The position numbers and the translations under genes were made by a program. The notes beneath the pieces are model-generated. The model saw only the letters and a program-made list of their open reading frames with translations, did no database searches and had not been told where the DNA came from. From contig NZ_LQMT02000021.1 of the NCBI RefSeq assembly GCF_001620365.2, positions 62,001 through 126,000 on the forward strand: a stretch of 64,000 bases of DNA, given 5' to 3'. The stretch is from Amycolatopsis keratiniphila subsp. keratiniphila. Its GTDB lineage: Bacteria; Actinomycetota; Actinomycetes; Mycobacteriales; Pseudonocardiaceae. Shown here piece by piece: positions 8,062 through 18,469 of this stretch; the stretch's first letter is position 1, and every line of letters begins with the position of its first letter.

Positions 8062-8678
8062 TCGAAGTTCAGCTCACCGGACCGGGTGCGCTTCAGCTCG
8101 AAGAAGTCCGGGTAGCTCGCCAGCGCGCGGGCGCCGTCGAACACCTTGACGGCGTCCTCGCCACGCGGGATCGAGCTGAGCACCGGGCCGAAGAAGGCGA
8201 CACCGTCGATGTGGATGGTCGGGGTGCCGACGTCCATTCCGACCGGATTCATACCTTCGTAGTGACTCTTTTTGAGCGCTTCGTCGTACTCGGTCGACTC
8301 CGCGGCCTCGGCCAGCTCGGCCGGGGCACCGATGGCCTCGAGGGTCTCCTTGATGACCTTCGGGATGTCCTTGTCGCCCTGGTTGTGGTGACGCGTGCCG
8401 AACTCCGTGTAGAAGTCCCGCAGGGCCTCTTCGCCGTTCTTCTGCGCCAGCGCGGTGGCGACGCGGACGGGGCCCCAGCCGCGCTCCAGCAGCTCCTTGT
8501 ACTGCTCAGGCAGGTCCTCACGGCCGCTGTTGAGCTCGGACAGGCTCATGATCCGGAACCTCAGGTCGAGGTCGCGGTGCTTCTCCACTTCGAGGATCCA
8601 GCGCGAGCTGATCCAGGCGAAGGGGCAGATCGGGTCGAAGTAGAAGTCGACCTTGGTCTTCTCGGACGGGGCGGTCAT
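8058..8678 (-). CDS. Mycothiol-dependent nitroreductase-like (Rv2466c family, DsbA fold)
   Basis: The 206-residue protein is very similar in layout to M. tuberculosis Rv2466c: FDPxCPxxWxxSRWILEV near the start, [39 protein letters not shown] split by the cis-Pro turn, and ELKRTRSG at the end. Rv2466c is a mycothiol-dependent reductase of the thioredoxin/DsbA fold with a CPWC active site. Here the site reads Cys18-Pro-Phe-Ala21, so the second cysteine is missing. A monothiol mechanism, with mycothiol resolving the mixed disulfide, would still be possible. The start at 8678 is supported by GGGAG upstream; a farther in-frame ATG at 8720 has no such signal. Confidence 0.85.
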   Translation of the reverse strand: MTAPSEKTKVDFYFDPICPFAWISSRWILEVEKHRDLDLRFRIMSLSELNSGREDLPEQYKELLERGWGPVRVATALAQKNGEEALRDFYTEFGTRHHNQGDKDIPKVIKETLEAIGAPAELAEAAESTEYDEALKKSHYEGMNPVGMDVGTPTIHIDGVAFFGPVLSSIPRGEDAVKVFDGARALASYPDFFELKRTRSGELNFD

Positions 8679-8741
8679 CAGGTTCTCCCAGTGCCATCGT
8701 CTTGGGGTGGTCCGGTACACACACAGTGCTACACAGCGGCC

Positions 8742-8765
8742 AACATCGCCGCCGTCGGCGTTGTT
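8742..8765. promoter_or_regulatory. Inverted repeat in the divergent promoter region of the reductase and pepN
   Basis: AACATCGCC (8742-8750) and GGCGTTGTT (8757-8765) pair at 8 of 9 positions around a 6-nt spacer. It lies between the divergent Rv2466c-like gene and pepN and could be an operator. The G+C content of the arms makes chance a real possibility. Confidence 0.25.
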
Positions 8766-8845
8766 CCCGTCGTCAGCACGGGCTCCGACATGATTGGATG
8801 CCTGTAGTTGGAAACCAAAACCGATACCGATGACCAGAGGTGCCA

Positions 8846-11419
8846 GTGCCCGCCCCCAACCTGACCCGAGACCAAGCCAAGCTGCGCGCGGAACTGCTCG
8901 ACGTCGAGTCCTACGACATCGAGCTGGATCTGACCGACGGCCGTGGCGGTCCCGGTGAGAAGACCTTCACGTCGAAGACGACGATCAAGTTCGCGAGCGC
9001 CAGAAGCGGCGAAGCGTCGTGGGTCGACATCGTCGCCGAGGGGATCGAGTCGGCCGTCCTCAACGGGACGGACCTCGACGTCAGCGGGTACGTCGAGGAC
9101 AAGGGCATCGAGCTCCCCGGCCTCGCCGAGTCGAACGAGCTCGTCGTGGACGCGGTCTGCCGGTACATGAACACCGGCGAGGGCCTGCACCGGTTCGTCG
9201 ACCCGGTCGACGACGGCGTCTACCTCTACACGCAGTTCGAGACCGCGGACGCGAAGCGCATGTTCGCCTGCTTCGACCAGCCCGACCTCAAGTCGGTCTA
9301 CCGGCTCACCGTGATCGCGCCGAAGGACTGGAAGGTCATCTCGAACGCGCTGATCGAATCCACCGAGGAGACCCCGGAGGGGGCCGTCCGCACGGTCTTC
9401 AAGGTGTCCGAGCGGATCTCGACCTACCTGGTCGCGCTGATCGCGGGCCCGTACACCGAGTGGCGCGACGAATTCTCCGACGAACACCGCACGATCCCGC
9501 TGGGCATCTACTGCCGCGCCTCGCTCGCCGAGCACATGGACGCGGACAAGCTGTTCACCGAGACCAAGCAGGGTTTCGCCTTCTATCACGAGAAGTTCGC
9601 GACCCCGTACCCGTTCTCCAAGTACGACCAGCTGTTCGTGCCGGAGTTCAACGCGGGCGCGATGGAGAACGCCGGCGCGGTCACCTTCCTGGAGGACTAC
9701 GTCTTCCGCAGCCGCGTCACCCGCTACGCCTACGAGCGCCGCGCCGAGACGCTGCTGCACGAGATGGCGCACATGTGGTTCGGCGACCTGGTCACCATGC
9801 GCTGGTGGGACGACCTGTGGCTGAACGAGTCGTTCGCGACCTTCGCGAGCGTGCTGGCCCAGGCCGAGGCCACCGAGTACAAGAACGCGTGGACCAGCTT
9901 CGCGAACATCGAGAAGTCGTGGGCGTACCGGCAGGACCAGCTGCCCTCGACGCACCCGATCGCCGCGGACATCGTCGACCTGCACGCGGTCGAGGTGAAC
10001 TTCGACGGCATCACCTACGCCAAGGGCGCGAGCGTGCTCAAGCAGCTCGTCGCCTACGTCGGGCTGGAGCACTTCCTCGAAGGCCTCAAGGTCTACTTCG
10101 GCAAGCACGCCTGGGGCAACGCGACCCTGGCGGATCTGCTGGGCGCGCTGGAGGAGGCCTCGGGCCGCGACCTGTCGTGGTGGAGCGCGCAGTGGCTGGA
10201 GACCACCGGTCTCAACTCGCTGAGCCCGCGCTACGAGGTCGGCGCCGACGGCACGTACACCGCGTTCGCCGTCACCCAGACCGGCGCCAAGCCGGGTGCC
10301 GGTGAGCTGCGCACGCACCGCGTCGCGGTCGGTGTCTACGACGAGGACGAGAACGGCAAGATCGTCCGCAAGCACCGCGTCGAGCTCGACGTGGACGGCG
10401 AGCGCACCGAGGTGCCGGGGCTGGTCGGGCTCCCGGCGGGCAAGCTCGTACTGGTCAACGACGACGACCTGACCTACTGCACGATGCGGCTCGACCCCGC
10501 GTCGCTGACCACGCTGATCGACCGCATCGCCGACATCACCGAACCGCTGCCCCGCACGCTGTGCTGGTCGGCGGCGTGGGAGATGACGCGCGAGGCCGAG
10601 CTCAAGGCCCGCGACTTCGTCACGCTGGTGCAGCGCGGCGTGCACACCGAGACCGAGGTCGGCGTGGTGCAGCGGCTGCTGCTGCAGGCGCAGACGGCGC
10701 TGAACTCGTACGCGAAGCCGGAGTGGGCGGCGGAAAAGGGCTGGCCGGAGTTCTCCGCGCGGCTGCTGGAGCTGGCGCAGGGCGCCGAGGCCGGTTCGGA
10801 CCACCAGCTCGCGTTCGTGAACTCGCTCGCCGGTTGCGTGCTCGACGACAAGACGCTGGCGATCATCGCGGGCTGGCTCGACGGCACGGCGCCGCTGGAG
10901 GGCCTGACCGTCGACACCGACCTGCGCTGGCGGCTGCTGCACGCGCTGGTCGCGCACGGCAAGGCGGAGAACCCCGAGATCGACGCGGAACTCGGCAAGG
11001 ACGACACCGCCGCCGGACGGCGCCAGGCGGAGCGCTCGCGGGCGCTGCGGCCGACCGCCGAGGCGAAGGCCGACGCGTGGCAGCGGGCGGTGTACGACGA
11101 CGAGCTGCCCAACGCGGTCAGCGACTCGCTCATCACCGGCTTCTCCCACCCGGGTCAGAAGCACCTGCTCGGTGACTACGTGACGCGCTACTTCGAGGTC
11201 ATCGACGAGGTGTGGCAGCGGCGCTCCAGCGAGCGGGCGCAGCCGACCGTGGTCGGCCTGTACCCGTCGTGGGCCGTCGAGCCGTCGACCGTCGAGGCGT
11301 CGGACGAGTGGCTGGCCGGGGAACACCCGGCGGCGCTGCGCCGTCTCGTGTCGGAGGGCCGGGCCGGGATCGTGCGGGCGCTGGCCGCCCGTGAGTTCGA
11401 CTCGCAGGCCGGGGTCTAG
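8846..11419 (+). CDS. pepN: Aminopeptidase N (M1 family)
   Basis: The 857-residue zinc aminopeptidase removes N-terminal residues from peptides in the cytoplasm. The substrate-anchoring motif GAMEN is in [15 protein letters not shown], and the zinc site HExxH-x18-E is present as [10 protein letters not shown] ... LWLNESF. A C-terminal helical ERAP1-like domain follows. I prefer GTG 8846 ([10 protein letters not shown]) because AGAGG lies 5 nt upstream; GTG 8840 two codons earlier is possible. Downstream, after a long palindrome, come convergent DUF5130 and ctaJ-like genes, the same neighbourhood as in mycobacteria. Confidence 0.95.
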   Translation: MPAPNLTRDQAKLRAELLDVESYDIELDLTDGRGGPGEKTFTSKTTIKFASARSGEASWVDIVAEGIESAVLNGTDLDVSGYVEDKGIELPGLAESNELVVDAVCRYMNTGEGLHRFVDPVDDGVYLYTQFETADAKRMFACFDQPDLKSVYRLTVIAPKDWKVISNALIESTEETPEGAVRTVFKVSERISTYLVALIAGPYTEWRDEFSDEHRTIPLGIYCRASLAEHMDADKLFTETKQGFAFYHEKFATPYPFSKYDQLFVPEFNAGAMENAGAVTFLEDYVFRSRVTRYAYERRAETLLHEMAHMWFGDLVTMRWWDDLWLNESFATFASVLAQAEATEYKNAWTSFANIEKSWAYRQDQLPSTHPIAADIVDLHAVEVNFDGITYAKGASVLKQLVAYVGLEHFLEGLKVYFGKHAWGNATLADLLGALEEASGRDLSWWSAQWLETTGLNSLSPRYEVGADGTYTAFAVTQTGAKPGAGELRTHRVAVGVYDEDENGKIVRKHRVELDVDGERTEVPGLVGLPAGKLVLVNDDDLTYCTMRLDPASLTTLIDRIADITEPLPRTLCWSAAWEMTREAELKARDFVTLVQRGVHTETEVGVVQRLLLQAQTALNSYAKPEWAAEKGWPEFSARLLELAQGAEAGSDHQLAFVNSLAGCVLDDKTLAIIAGWLDGTAPLEGLTVDTDLRWRLLHALVAHGKAENPEIDAELGKDDTAAGRRQAERSRALRPTAEAKADAWQRAVYDDELPNAVSDSLITGFSHPGQKHLLGDYVTRYFEVIDEVWQRRSSERAQPTVVGLYPSWAVEPSTVEASDEWLAGEHPAALRRLVSEGRAGIVRALAAREFDSQAGV

Positions 11420-11428
11420 TCCCGTAAC

Positions 11429-11481
11429 GCTATGAACGGGCCGTTCCTTGCAAATTTTGCAAGGAACGGCCCGTTCATAGC
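11429..11481. terminator. Long perfect palindrome between convergent genes
   Basis: A perfect 26-bp inverted repeat (11429-11454 with 11456-11481) is centred on a single T. It nests two palindromic words, GAACGGGCCGTTC and a TTGCAA-centred core. It begins 10 bp after the pepN stop and faces the end of the DUF5130 gene, so it is probably a bidirectional terminator. The same core recurs at 16867-16913. Confidence 0.65.
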
Positions 11482-11503
11482 ATTCAGGGACCTGTGAAGA
11501 GCG

Positions 11504-11986
11504 TCAGTGCTGCGGAGCGCCGGCCTGGTCGCTCAGCATGCGGAGGGCGTTCACGAGGCCACCGATGAGGTCGCCTTCCTTGAACGAGGCCACCATGCTG
11601 GCCACGGCGAGCTTCGCGCCGCGGTCGGGCAGGCGGTGCCGGGCCTGCGTGCCGGTCACGACCTCGATCGCCCGCTGGCCGGGCGACACGGCGATGACGA
11701 CACCGTCGGCCGGGTTGTCCGTCGAGGTCAGCAGGCCTTCGGCGGTGGCGCGGGTGTCCTCGCCGAGGTCGCCGAGGTACACGCTGAAGTCCAGGCCGGT
11801 CTCGCGGCTGGCGAGCGTCAGCGCCTCGTCCAGCCGGGCGAGCTGCTGGGTGGTGAATGGGCTGATCGGACCAGCCGGTTCGTACATCTTGGCGGCGGAA
11901 ATCCGGCCGCTCGAGGTAACGACGGCGCCGTAACCGGGCTCTTCGTCAACAGCGGTGGACGAATGGGTCAGTTCACCAGTTGCCAC
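11504..11986 (-). CDS. DUF5130 family protein
   Basis: The 160-residue protein is a TPM/DUF5130-like domain of actinobacteria. Recognisable parts are PFTTQQLARLDEALTLA, the strand FSVYLGDLGEDTRATAE, AVSPGQRAIEVVTG and the C-terminal LIGGLVNALRML. There is no signal peptide or membrane helix. It is encoded downstream of, and overlapping by 14 bp, the ctaJ-like gene, an arrangement conserved next to pepN in mycobacteria. The function is not established. The GTG start is supported by GGGAGG about 5 nt upstream. Confidence 0.8.
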   Translation of the reverse strand: MATGELTHSSTAVDEEPGYGAVVTSSGRISAAKMYEPAGPISPFTTQQLARLDEALTLASRETGLDFSVYLGDLGEDTRATAEGLLTSTDNPADGVVIAVSPGQRAIEVVTGTQARHRLPDRGAKLAVASMVASFKEGDLIGGLVNALRMLSDQAGAPQH

Positions 11987-12236
11987 GAGCGCCTCCCGTC
12001 ACCGAAGCTCCGTCCGCCGCGACGACGGCGGTCGCGCCGCCCTCGTTCGCGTGCGAATGCCTTGCGCCGACACCGTCGGGGTTGGCGCTCCACCACATGG
12101 CCGGGTACTCCCACGGCTGCCCCGGCCGGTACCGGGCGACGCCCGCGCCCTTCGACCGCAGCGTGGCCACCCCGCACAGGGCGTAGATGACCAAGGGGAT
12201 CACCGCGAAGACCAGGATCGTCTCGACAAGGTTCAC
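11973..12236 (-). CDS. ctaJ: Small membrane protein, probable aa3-type cytochrome oxidase subunit CtaJ
   Basis: The 87-residue product has one N-terminal transmembrane helix (about residues 3-22, ETILVFAVIPLVIYALCGV), then a conserved cytoplasmic-side segment YRPGQPWEYPAMWWSANPDG and a low-complexity tail. That RPGxxWxYPxxWWxANP signature and the position next to DUF5130 and pepN match the CtaJ accessory subunit seen in the mycobacterial bc1-aa3 supercomplex. I recognise it from memory of that neighbourhood, so confidence is moderate. GTG 12236 is chosen because the helix starts directly after it. Confidence 0.65.
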   Translation of the reverse strand: MNLVETILVFAVIPLVIYALCGVATLRSKGAGVARYRPGQPWEYPAMWWSANPDGVGARHSHANEGGATAVVAADGASVTGGARGNW

Positions 12237-12514
12237 GCGCGTGAGCGTATCCGATGGCGTGCGACCGCACCCGCTCGCACGGCCCCTACCGCTCGTCGTC
12301 CTCAGGTGGCCGTCCGCCGCTTGCCGCGAAAGCGCTCCCACGTTGGGGCGAAGCCCGCAAGGCCGAAAGGTTGCAACTCAACGTACGGGCGGCCGCACCC
12401 GGCGCTGTCGTCTTGTCGCGGCCTTGAAATCCTCGTAGCTTTTTCACCTGTACGGGCCTTGCGCCCAGCTCCCCCACCCCAGCAGGTAACGCACCGGTCG
12501 CAGGAGGATATGTC

Positions 12515-12868
12515 ATGCAGAGCACCCAGACACCCGGCCAGGCGATCATCGACGACATTTCGTCACTCTTCGAAATTGGATTCGTCCCCGGTACGCGTGT
12601 GACGGCGGGCACACGGGTTACTCGCGGTACTCGTGTCACTCGCGGTACGCGGGTCACCGCCGGCACCCGGGTCACCCGCGGAACTCGTGTCACCCGTGGC
12701 ACCCGCGTCACCGCGGGCACCCGCGTCACCCGTGGCACGCGAGTCACCCGCGGCACCCGCGTGACGGCGGGCACCCGCGTCACCTGCGGCACGCGCGTCA
12801 CTCGCGGGACCCGTGTCACCCGTGGCACCCGCGTCACCTGCCAGAGCGACTTCTCGCTCGCCGCCTGA
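12515..12868 (+). CDS. GTRVT hexapeptide-repeat protein, predicted beta-solenoid
   Basis: The 117-residue protein has a 25-residue head (IIDDISSLFEIGFVP), then 14 uninterrupted copies of GTRVTx (residues 26-109) and an eight-residue tail QSDFSLAA. The sixth position runs A R R, A R R, A R R, A C R R C: the unit repeats every three hexads (18 residues), exactly one coil of a left-handed beta-helix. V-T-x-G-T-R fits the hexapeptide rule of an aliphatic residue at i and a small residue at i+4. Cys91 and Cys109 would stack on one face one coil apart. The 22 arginines make it strongly basic. A strong AGGAGG lies 7 nt before the ATG. I know no named family; a peptide precursor is an alternative, but no modifying enzyme is nearby. 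Confidence 0.8.
   Translation: MQSTQTPGQAIIDDISSLFEIGFVPGTRVTAGTRVTRGTRVTRGTRVTAGTRVTRGTRVTRGTRVTAGTRVTRGTRVTRGTRVTAGTRVTCGTRVTRGTRVTRGTRVTCQSDFSLAA
12590..12841 (+). repeat. 14 tandem 18-bp coding repeats
   Basis: The 252 bp encode 14 hexapeptides. All four codons of Gly, Thr and the CGN arginine box, and three Val codons, are used at equivalent positions while the residues GTRVT never change. The DNA copies have therefore diverged at silent sites under protein-level constraint. Confidence 0.85.
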
Positions 12869-12985
12869 GTCCGAGCACGACCGGTTCGTAGGGGACGGCG
12901 TACTCGTAACGAGCTTCACCACGGCGTCATCGGCCCGCCCCGGCCGCCGAAAGGCAGCCGGGGCGCCGACGTGTTCATGGTCAGG

Positions 12986-13651
12986 TCAGGCCGCGGTTCC
13001 CAGGTACGGCCGCCACAACGGGTCGGCCTCCTTCGAATGCGCGAGCAGCCGCCAGTGCGGCCCGTGCGGGGCCCTCGGCACGACGCGCAGGCGCCAGCCG
13101 ATCTCGGAAAGCAGCTTGTCCGCCTTCCGATGGTTGCACTTGGCGCAGCAGGCCACGCAGTTCGTCCAGCTGTGGGGGCCTCCGCGACTGCGCGGGACGA
13201 CGTGGTCGATGGTCTCGGCCCGCCCTCCGCAATAGGCGCAGCGGTACCGGTCGCGGTGCATCAGCCCGGCCCGGGTCAGCGGCACCTGCGCGCGGTAGGG
13301 AACGCGCACGTAGGTGCTCAGCCGGATCACCGAAGGCACGGGCAGCGAGACCGTGGCGGCGTGCAGTTCGATCCCCGCCGGGTCTCCGTGCACCACCTCG
13401 GCCTTGCCGCACATCACCAGGACCACCGCGCGCCGCAACGGCAGCGCCGTGAGCGGTTCGAACGTGGCGTTCAACAGCAATACCCGTCTGCGACCCCAAG
13501 ACGACGCTGATGTCGTAGTGGGTACCGCCGTAGTCGACGGGTCCCGCCCTCTACGCTGTCCGGGCGGGCGGGCAACACCCCCTGGCCGCGTTCCCGGCCC
13601 GCCCGGTGGAGCCCCGTGCGAGGGGGCACCTCCCGGATGGGCGCGCAACAC
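12986..13651 (-). CDS. HNH endonuclease family protein
   Basis: The conserved core begins at about 13500 (RRRVLLLNATFEPLTALP) and carries an HNH domain: CAYCGGRAETIDHVVPR with the metal-binding CxxC, the DHV catalytic histidine, and GGPHSWTNCVACCAKCNHRK with the second CxxC. This is the widespread actinobacterial HNH protein of about 170 residues. Its N-terminus is unclear. There is no start codon between the core and GTG 13651/TTG 13648, which follow GGAGG; an open frame continues to GTG 13756. The extra N-terminal 45-50 residues are Pro/Gly/Arg-rich and may not be real protein. Biological role unknown. Confidence 0.82.
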   Translation of the reverse strand: MLRAHPGGAPSHGAPPGGPGTRPGGVARPPGQRRGRDPSTTAVPTTTSASSWGRRRVLLLNATFEPLTALPLRRAVVLVMCGKAEVVHGDPAGIELHAATVSLPVPSVIRLSTYVRVPYRAQVPLTRAGLMHRDRYRCAYCGGRAETIDHVVPRSRGGPHSWTNCVACCAKCNHRKADKLLSEIGWRLRVVPRAPHGPHWRLLAHSKEADPLWRPYLGTAA

Positions 13652-13899
13652 GACCTCCGGCGCCTGTCCGGCCACGGCTTGGCTCGGGACGCCGAGGGGG
13701 ATGGGTTGTCGGTCTGGCACTCGACCACCTCCACCGGTGCAGGCATAGTCGACCACAGATCAGCCCCAAAGTGCACGTGTGTTACTGGACGTGTCACATG
13801 CGCGCGACCCGGCGGCCACATGAAGTTGGGTGTTTCGCATCCGCCTGGGCGTGTGGCGTGACCGACTCCCCGCCGAGTACGAAAGGATATTTCCTCTCC

Positions 13900-14880
13900 G
13901 TGAACCTGCTGCCCACCGAACCCCCGGCCTGCACGCGCGAAGCCGGGAGCCTGTGCTACCAGGTGTTCCAGGTCACAAAGAACGAATGGCTCTCCGCCTC
14001 CGCGGGCTGGCTTCTGACGAAGCCGCTCAGGATCCTGATGATCGTCGCCGTGGCGTTCCTGCTGCGGTACCTGGTCCGGCGCTTGATCAACCGCGTGACG
14101 CGGATGCCCGCCGGCGGCTCGTCGAAGCTGCCCGCCCTGTTGAGACCGCTGCGGGAGAGGGCTCCCGAGGTGCTCGGGTCGGCGGTGATGGAACGGCGCC
14201 GTCAGCGCGCCGCCACCATCGGCTCGGTCCTCAAGTCGATGGCCACGTTCCTGATCTACGGCCTCGCGTTCATCCTCGTGCTGGGCGAACTGGGTATCGA
14301 CCTCGCGCCGATCATCGCGTCGGCGGGCATCGTCGGCGTGGCGCTCGGTTTCGGCGCGCAGAACCTGGTCAAGGACTTCCTGTCCGGCATGTTCATGATG
14401 ATCGAGGACCAATACGGCGTCGGTGACGTCGTCGACGTCGGCGAGGCGTCCGGCACCGTCGAGGCCGTCGGCCTCCGGATCACCACCCTGCGTGACATCA
14501 ACGGCACCGTCTGGTACGTCCGCAACGGCGAGGTGCTGCGGGTCGGCAACTCGAGCCAGGGCTTCGCGGTGGCCGTCGTCGACGTCCCGCTCAGCTACTC
14601 CGCCGACGTCGAGAAGGCCACCGAGCTGATGGCCGCGAAGGCGAAGACGCTCCTGGAGAGCGAAAGCCTCGCGCCGAACGTGCTGGAGCCGCCGGAGATG
14701 CTCGGCGTGGAAACCGTCACCCCCGAGGGCATCAAGCTCCGGCTGACGGTGAAGGTCCGGCCGGGTAAGCAGTGGTCCGTGCAGCGCGCACTGCGGGCGC
14801 ACCTGCTCGCCGCGCTCGACGAAGCCGGCTTCGAGCCGCCTCTGGGGCGCTTTATGTCGTCCGGCCCGGCCCCGCAGTAG
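13900..14880 (+). CDS. MscS-family mechanosensitive channel
   Basis: The 326-residue protein has a hydrophobic helix at about residues 45-62 ([15 protein letters not shown]), further helices around 115-160, and the pore-lining helix [21 protein letters not shown], whose Gly/Ala packing pattern defines MscS TM3. The beta domain follows ([20 protein letters not shown]), then a mixed C-terminal domain. It would release solutes under hypo-osmotic shock. GTG 13900 ([11 protein letters not shown]) is the chosen start; the ribosome-binding signal AAAGGA is rather distant. The glbO gene follows 26 bp downstream. Confidence 0.9.
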   Translation: MNLLPTEPPACTREAGSLCYQVFQVTKNEWLSASAGWLLTKPLRILMIVAVAFLLRYLVRRLINRVTRMPAGGSSKLPALLRPLRERAPEVLGSAVMERRRQRAATIGSVLKSMATFLIYGLAFILVLGELGIDLAPIIASAGIVGVALGFGAQNLVKDFLSGMFMMIEDQYGVGDVVDVGEASGTVEAVGLRITTLRDINGTVWYVRNGEVLRVGNSSQGFAVAVVDVPLSYSADVEKATELMAAKAKTLLESESLAPNVLEPPEMLGVETVTPEGIKLRLTVKVRPGKQWSVQRALRAHLLAALDEAGFEPPLGRFMSSGPAPQ

Positions 14881-14906
14881 GAGAAGGGCAGAATGGAGCT
14901 GTGTCC

Positions 14907-15296
14907 GTGACCGAACCTGAGCCCACCACCTTGTACGAAGCCATCGGCGGTGAACCGGTGTTCACCCGGATCGTCGCGCGGTTCTACGCCGAAGTGGCGG
15001 TCGACGAGGTGCTTCGCCCGCTGTATCCGGAGGAGGACCTCGGCCCGGCCGAGGAGCGTTTCCGGCTGTTCCTCATGCAGTACTGGGGCGGCCCGCACAC
15101 CTACTCCGACCAGCGTGGTCACCCGCGGCTGCGGATGCGGCACGCCCCGTTCAAGATCGGCCCGATCGAACGCGACGCCTGGTTGCGCTGCATCAAGATC
15201 GCGGTCGACGAGGAGAACATCGAGGAGCCCTACCGCGGGCAGCTGTGGGCGTACCTGGAGATGGCCGCCAACAGCATGATGAACAGTTTCGTGTGA
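14907..15296 (+). CDS. glbO: Group II truncated haemoglobin
   Basis: The 129-residue protein matches GlbO size. It starts [18 protein letters not shown], has [33 protein letters not shown], and the proximal heme-binding His in [10 protein letters not shown], followed by RDAWLRCI with the group II Trp (G8). Such proteins bind O2 and NO at a cytosolic heme. GTG 14907 is chosen because GGAG sits 8 nt upstream; GTG 14901 has almost no spacing. Its TGA overlaps the ATG of the GH13 enzyme gene, so the two are translationally coupled, an association also seen in other actinomycetes. Confidence 0.93.
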   Translation: MTEPEPTTLYEAIGGEPVFTRIVARFYAEVAVDEVLRPLYPEEDLGPAEERFRLFLMQYWGGPHTYSDQRGHPRLRMRHAPFKIGPIERDAWLRCIKIAVDEENIEEPYRGQLWAYLEMAANSMMNSFV

Positions 15297-16849
15297 TGGA
15301 GCGCGACGTGGCTTGGTGGGACCAGGCGGTCTTCTACCAGGTCTACGTGCGCTCGTTCGCCGATTCGGACGGGGACGGCGTCGGTGACCTCGAAGGCATC
15401 CGCGGCAAGCTCGGGTATCTGGAGCTGCTCGGGGTCGACGCGCTGTGGCTGACGCCGTTCTACCGCTCCCCCATGGCCGACCACGGCTACGACATCGCCG
15501 ACCCGCGCGACGTCGACCCGATGTTCGGCACCCTCGGCGATTTCGACGTCCTGCTGACCGAGGCGCACAAACGCGGCATCAAGGTCACCGTCGACGTCGT
15601 CCCCAACCACACCAGCAACACCCACGCCTGGTTCAAATCGGCGATGGCGGCGCCGCCGGGCAGCCCGGAACGGGATCGCTACATCTTCCGTGACGGGCTC
15701 GGCCCGCGCGGCGACCAGCCGCCGAACAACTGGGTCAGCTCGTTCGGCGGCCCGGCGTGGACGCGGGTGCCGGACGGCCAGTGGTACCTGCACCTGTTCT
15801 CGCCGCAGCAGCCGGATCTGAACTGGGCCAACCACGAGGTCGCCGCCGATCTGGAGCGGACGCTGCGGTTCTGGCTCGACCACGGCGTGGACGGCTTCCG
15901 CGTCGACGTCGCGCACGGCATGGCGAAACCGCCGGGCCTGCCGGACATGGACCCGCGGGTGAACCCGCTCGGGCCGAGCGAGTTCTACGATCCGCGTTTC
16001 GACAACGACCGCGTCCACGAGATCCACCAGATGATCCGCAAGGTGCTCGACGAGTACCCCGGCACCATGGCCGTCGGCGAGATCTGGGTGACCGACGAGG
16101 AACGCCTCGCGCGCTACCTGCGGCCGGACGAACTGCACCTGGCCTTCAACTTCCGGCTCGTGCTCACGCATTTCGACGCGGACGCGCTGCGGACGGCCAT
16201 CGAGCGGTCCCTGGCGGTGCCGAAGGCCGCCGGGGCCCCCGCCACCTGGACGTTGAGCAACCACGACGTCTGGCGGCAGGTCAGCCGGTACGGCGGCGGC
16301 GAACGCGGCGTCCGGCGCGCCAGGGCGATGGCGCTCGTCGAACTCGCGCTGCCCGGCGCGGTCTACCTGTACAACGGCGAGGAACTGGGGCTCGGCAACG
16401 TCGACATCCCGCCCGACGCGGTCGCGGACCCGCGCGCCAAGATCTCCGGTGCCGAGTTCGGCCGGGACGCGTCGCGAGTGCCGCTGCCGTGGGAAGGCGA
16501 CCTGCCGCCGTTCGGTTTCTCGCGCAATCCGAGGACGTGGCTGCCGATGCCCGCTTCGTGGGCGTCGGTGACCGTCGAGGCGCAACTGGAGGATCCGGCG
16601 TCGACGCTCTCGCTGTACCGGCGGGCGATCGAGATCCGCAAGTCGCACCAGGCTTTCCGCGGGGACGAGCTGGAGTGGTACGGCGCTCCGGCCGGGTGTT
16701 TCGCGTTCCGGCGGCGCGGTGGCGGGCTGGTCTGCGCGCTGAACACGTCGGCGAGCCCGATCGCGCTGCCGCCGGGTGAGGTGCTGCTGTCGAGCGTGCC
16801 GTTGGTGAACGGGAAACTGCCGCCGGACGCGGCCGCCTGGCTCGTCTGA
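15296..16849 (+). CDS. GH13 alpha-glucosidase/trehalose synthase-type enzyme
   Basis: The 517-residue glycoside hydrolase family 13 enzyme has all conserved regions: DVVPNHTS, the nucleophile Asp204 in GFRVDVAHG, the acid/base Glu262 in AVGEIWV, and the transition-state stabiliser Asp324 in LSNHDVWR. WWDQAVFYQVYVRSFADSD at the start is typical of alpha-1,4/1,6-glucosidases (oligo-1,6-glucosidase branch) that cleave maltose or isomaltose ends. No signal peptide is present, so it acts in the cytoplasm. It is coupled to glbO by a TGATG overlap. A clade close to trehalose synthase cannot be excluded, but the length favours an alpha-glucosidase. Confidence 0.9.
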   Translation: MERDVAWWDQAVFYQVYVRSFADSDGDGVGDLEGIRGKLGYLELLGVDALWLTPFYRSPMADHGYDIADPRDVDPMFGTLGDFDVLLTEAHKRGIKVTVDVVPNHTSNTHAWFKSAMAAPPGSPERDRYIFRDGLGPRGDQPPNNWVSSFGGPAWTRVPDGQWYLHLFSPQQPDLNWANHEVAADLERTLRFWLDHGVDGFRVDVAHGMAKPPGLPDMDPRVNPLGPSEFYDPRFDNDRVHEIHQMIRKVLDEYPGTMAVGEIWVTDEERLARYLRPDELHLAFNFRLVLTHFDADALRTAIERSLAVPKAAGAPATWTLSNHDVWRQVSRYGGGERGVRRARAMALVELALPGAVYLYNGEELGLGNVDIPPDAVADPRAKISGAEFGRDASRVPLPWEGDLPPFGFSRNPRTWLPMPASWASVTVEAQLEDPASTLSLYRRAIEIRKSHQAFRGDELEWYGAPAGCFAFRRRGGGLVCALNTSASPIALPPGEVLLSSVPLVNGKLPPDAAAWLV

Positions 16850-16866
16850 TCCCCTCCCCGCGTGCA

Positions 16867-16913
16867 ATGAACGGTCCGTTCCTTGCAAATTTTGCAAGGA
16901 ACGGACCGTTCAT
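16867..16913. terminator. Long perfect palindrome between convergent genes
   Basis: Perfect 23-bp arms (16867-16889 and 16891-16913) are centred on one T. It differs from the element at 11429-11481 mainly by a compensated pair (GGTCC/GGACC for GGGCC/GGCCC), so the stem is conserved. It lies between the GH13 gene and the convergent LVIVD gene. Confidence 0.65.
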
Positions 16914-16927
16914 GGCGCGTTACCGGG

Positions 16928-18382
<1,455 letters not shown>

Positions 18383-18469
18383 GATATGGCTCTCCTTCCA
18401 CCCAGCTTTACGCGCACCTTATTCCTTATTTAGGCTCAGCAGATACCGACCAACGGAGGAACTCCCGGG

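Noticed and set aside
12590-12841. Tandem repeat considered as a CRISPR array
   Set aside because: Units are contiguous 18-mers with no unique spacers, and they encode an uninterrupted protein.
12563-12922. Repeat-containing minus-strand frames opposite the GTRVT array
   Set aside because: They repeat only because the plus strand repeats; the plus strand has the strong ribosome-binding site and invariant residues.
13652-13899. Extended N-terminus for the HNH gene and an upstream extension for the MscS gene
   Set aside because: Both frames are Pro/Gly/Arg-rich without conserved sequence; the gap is better read as a divergent promoter region.
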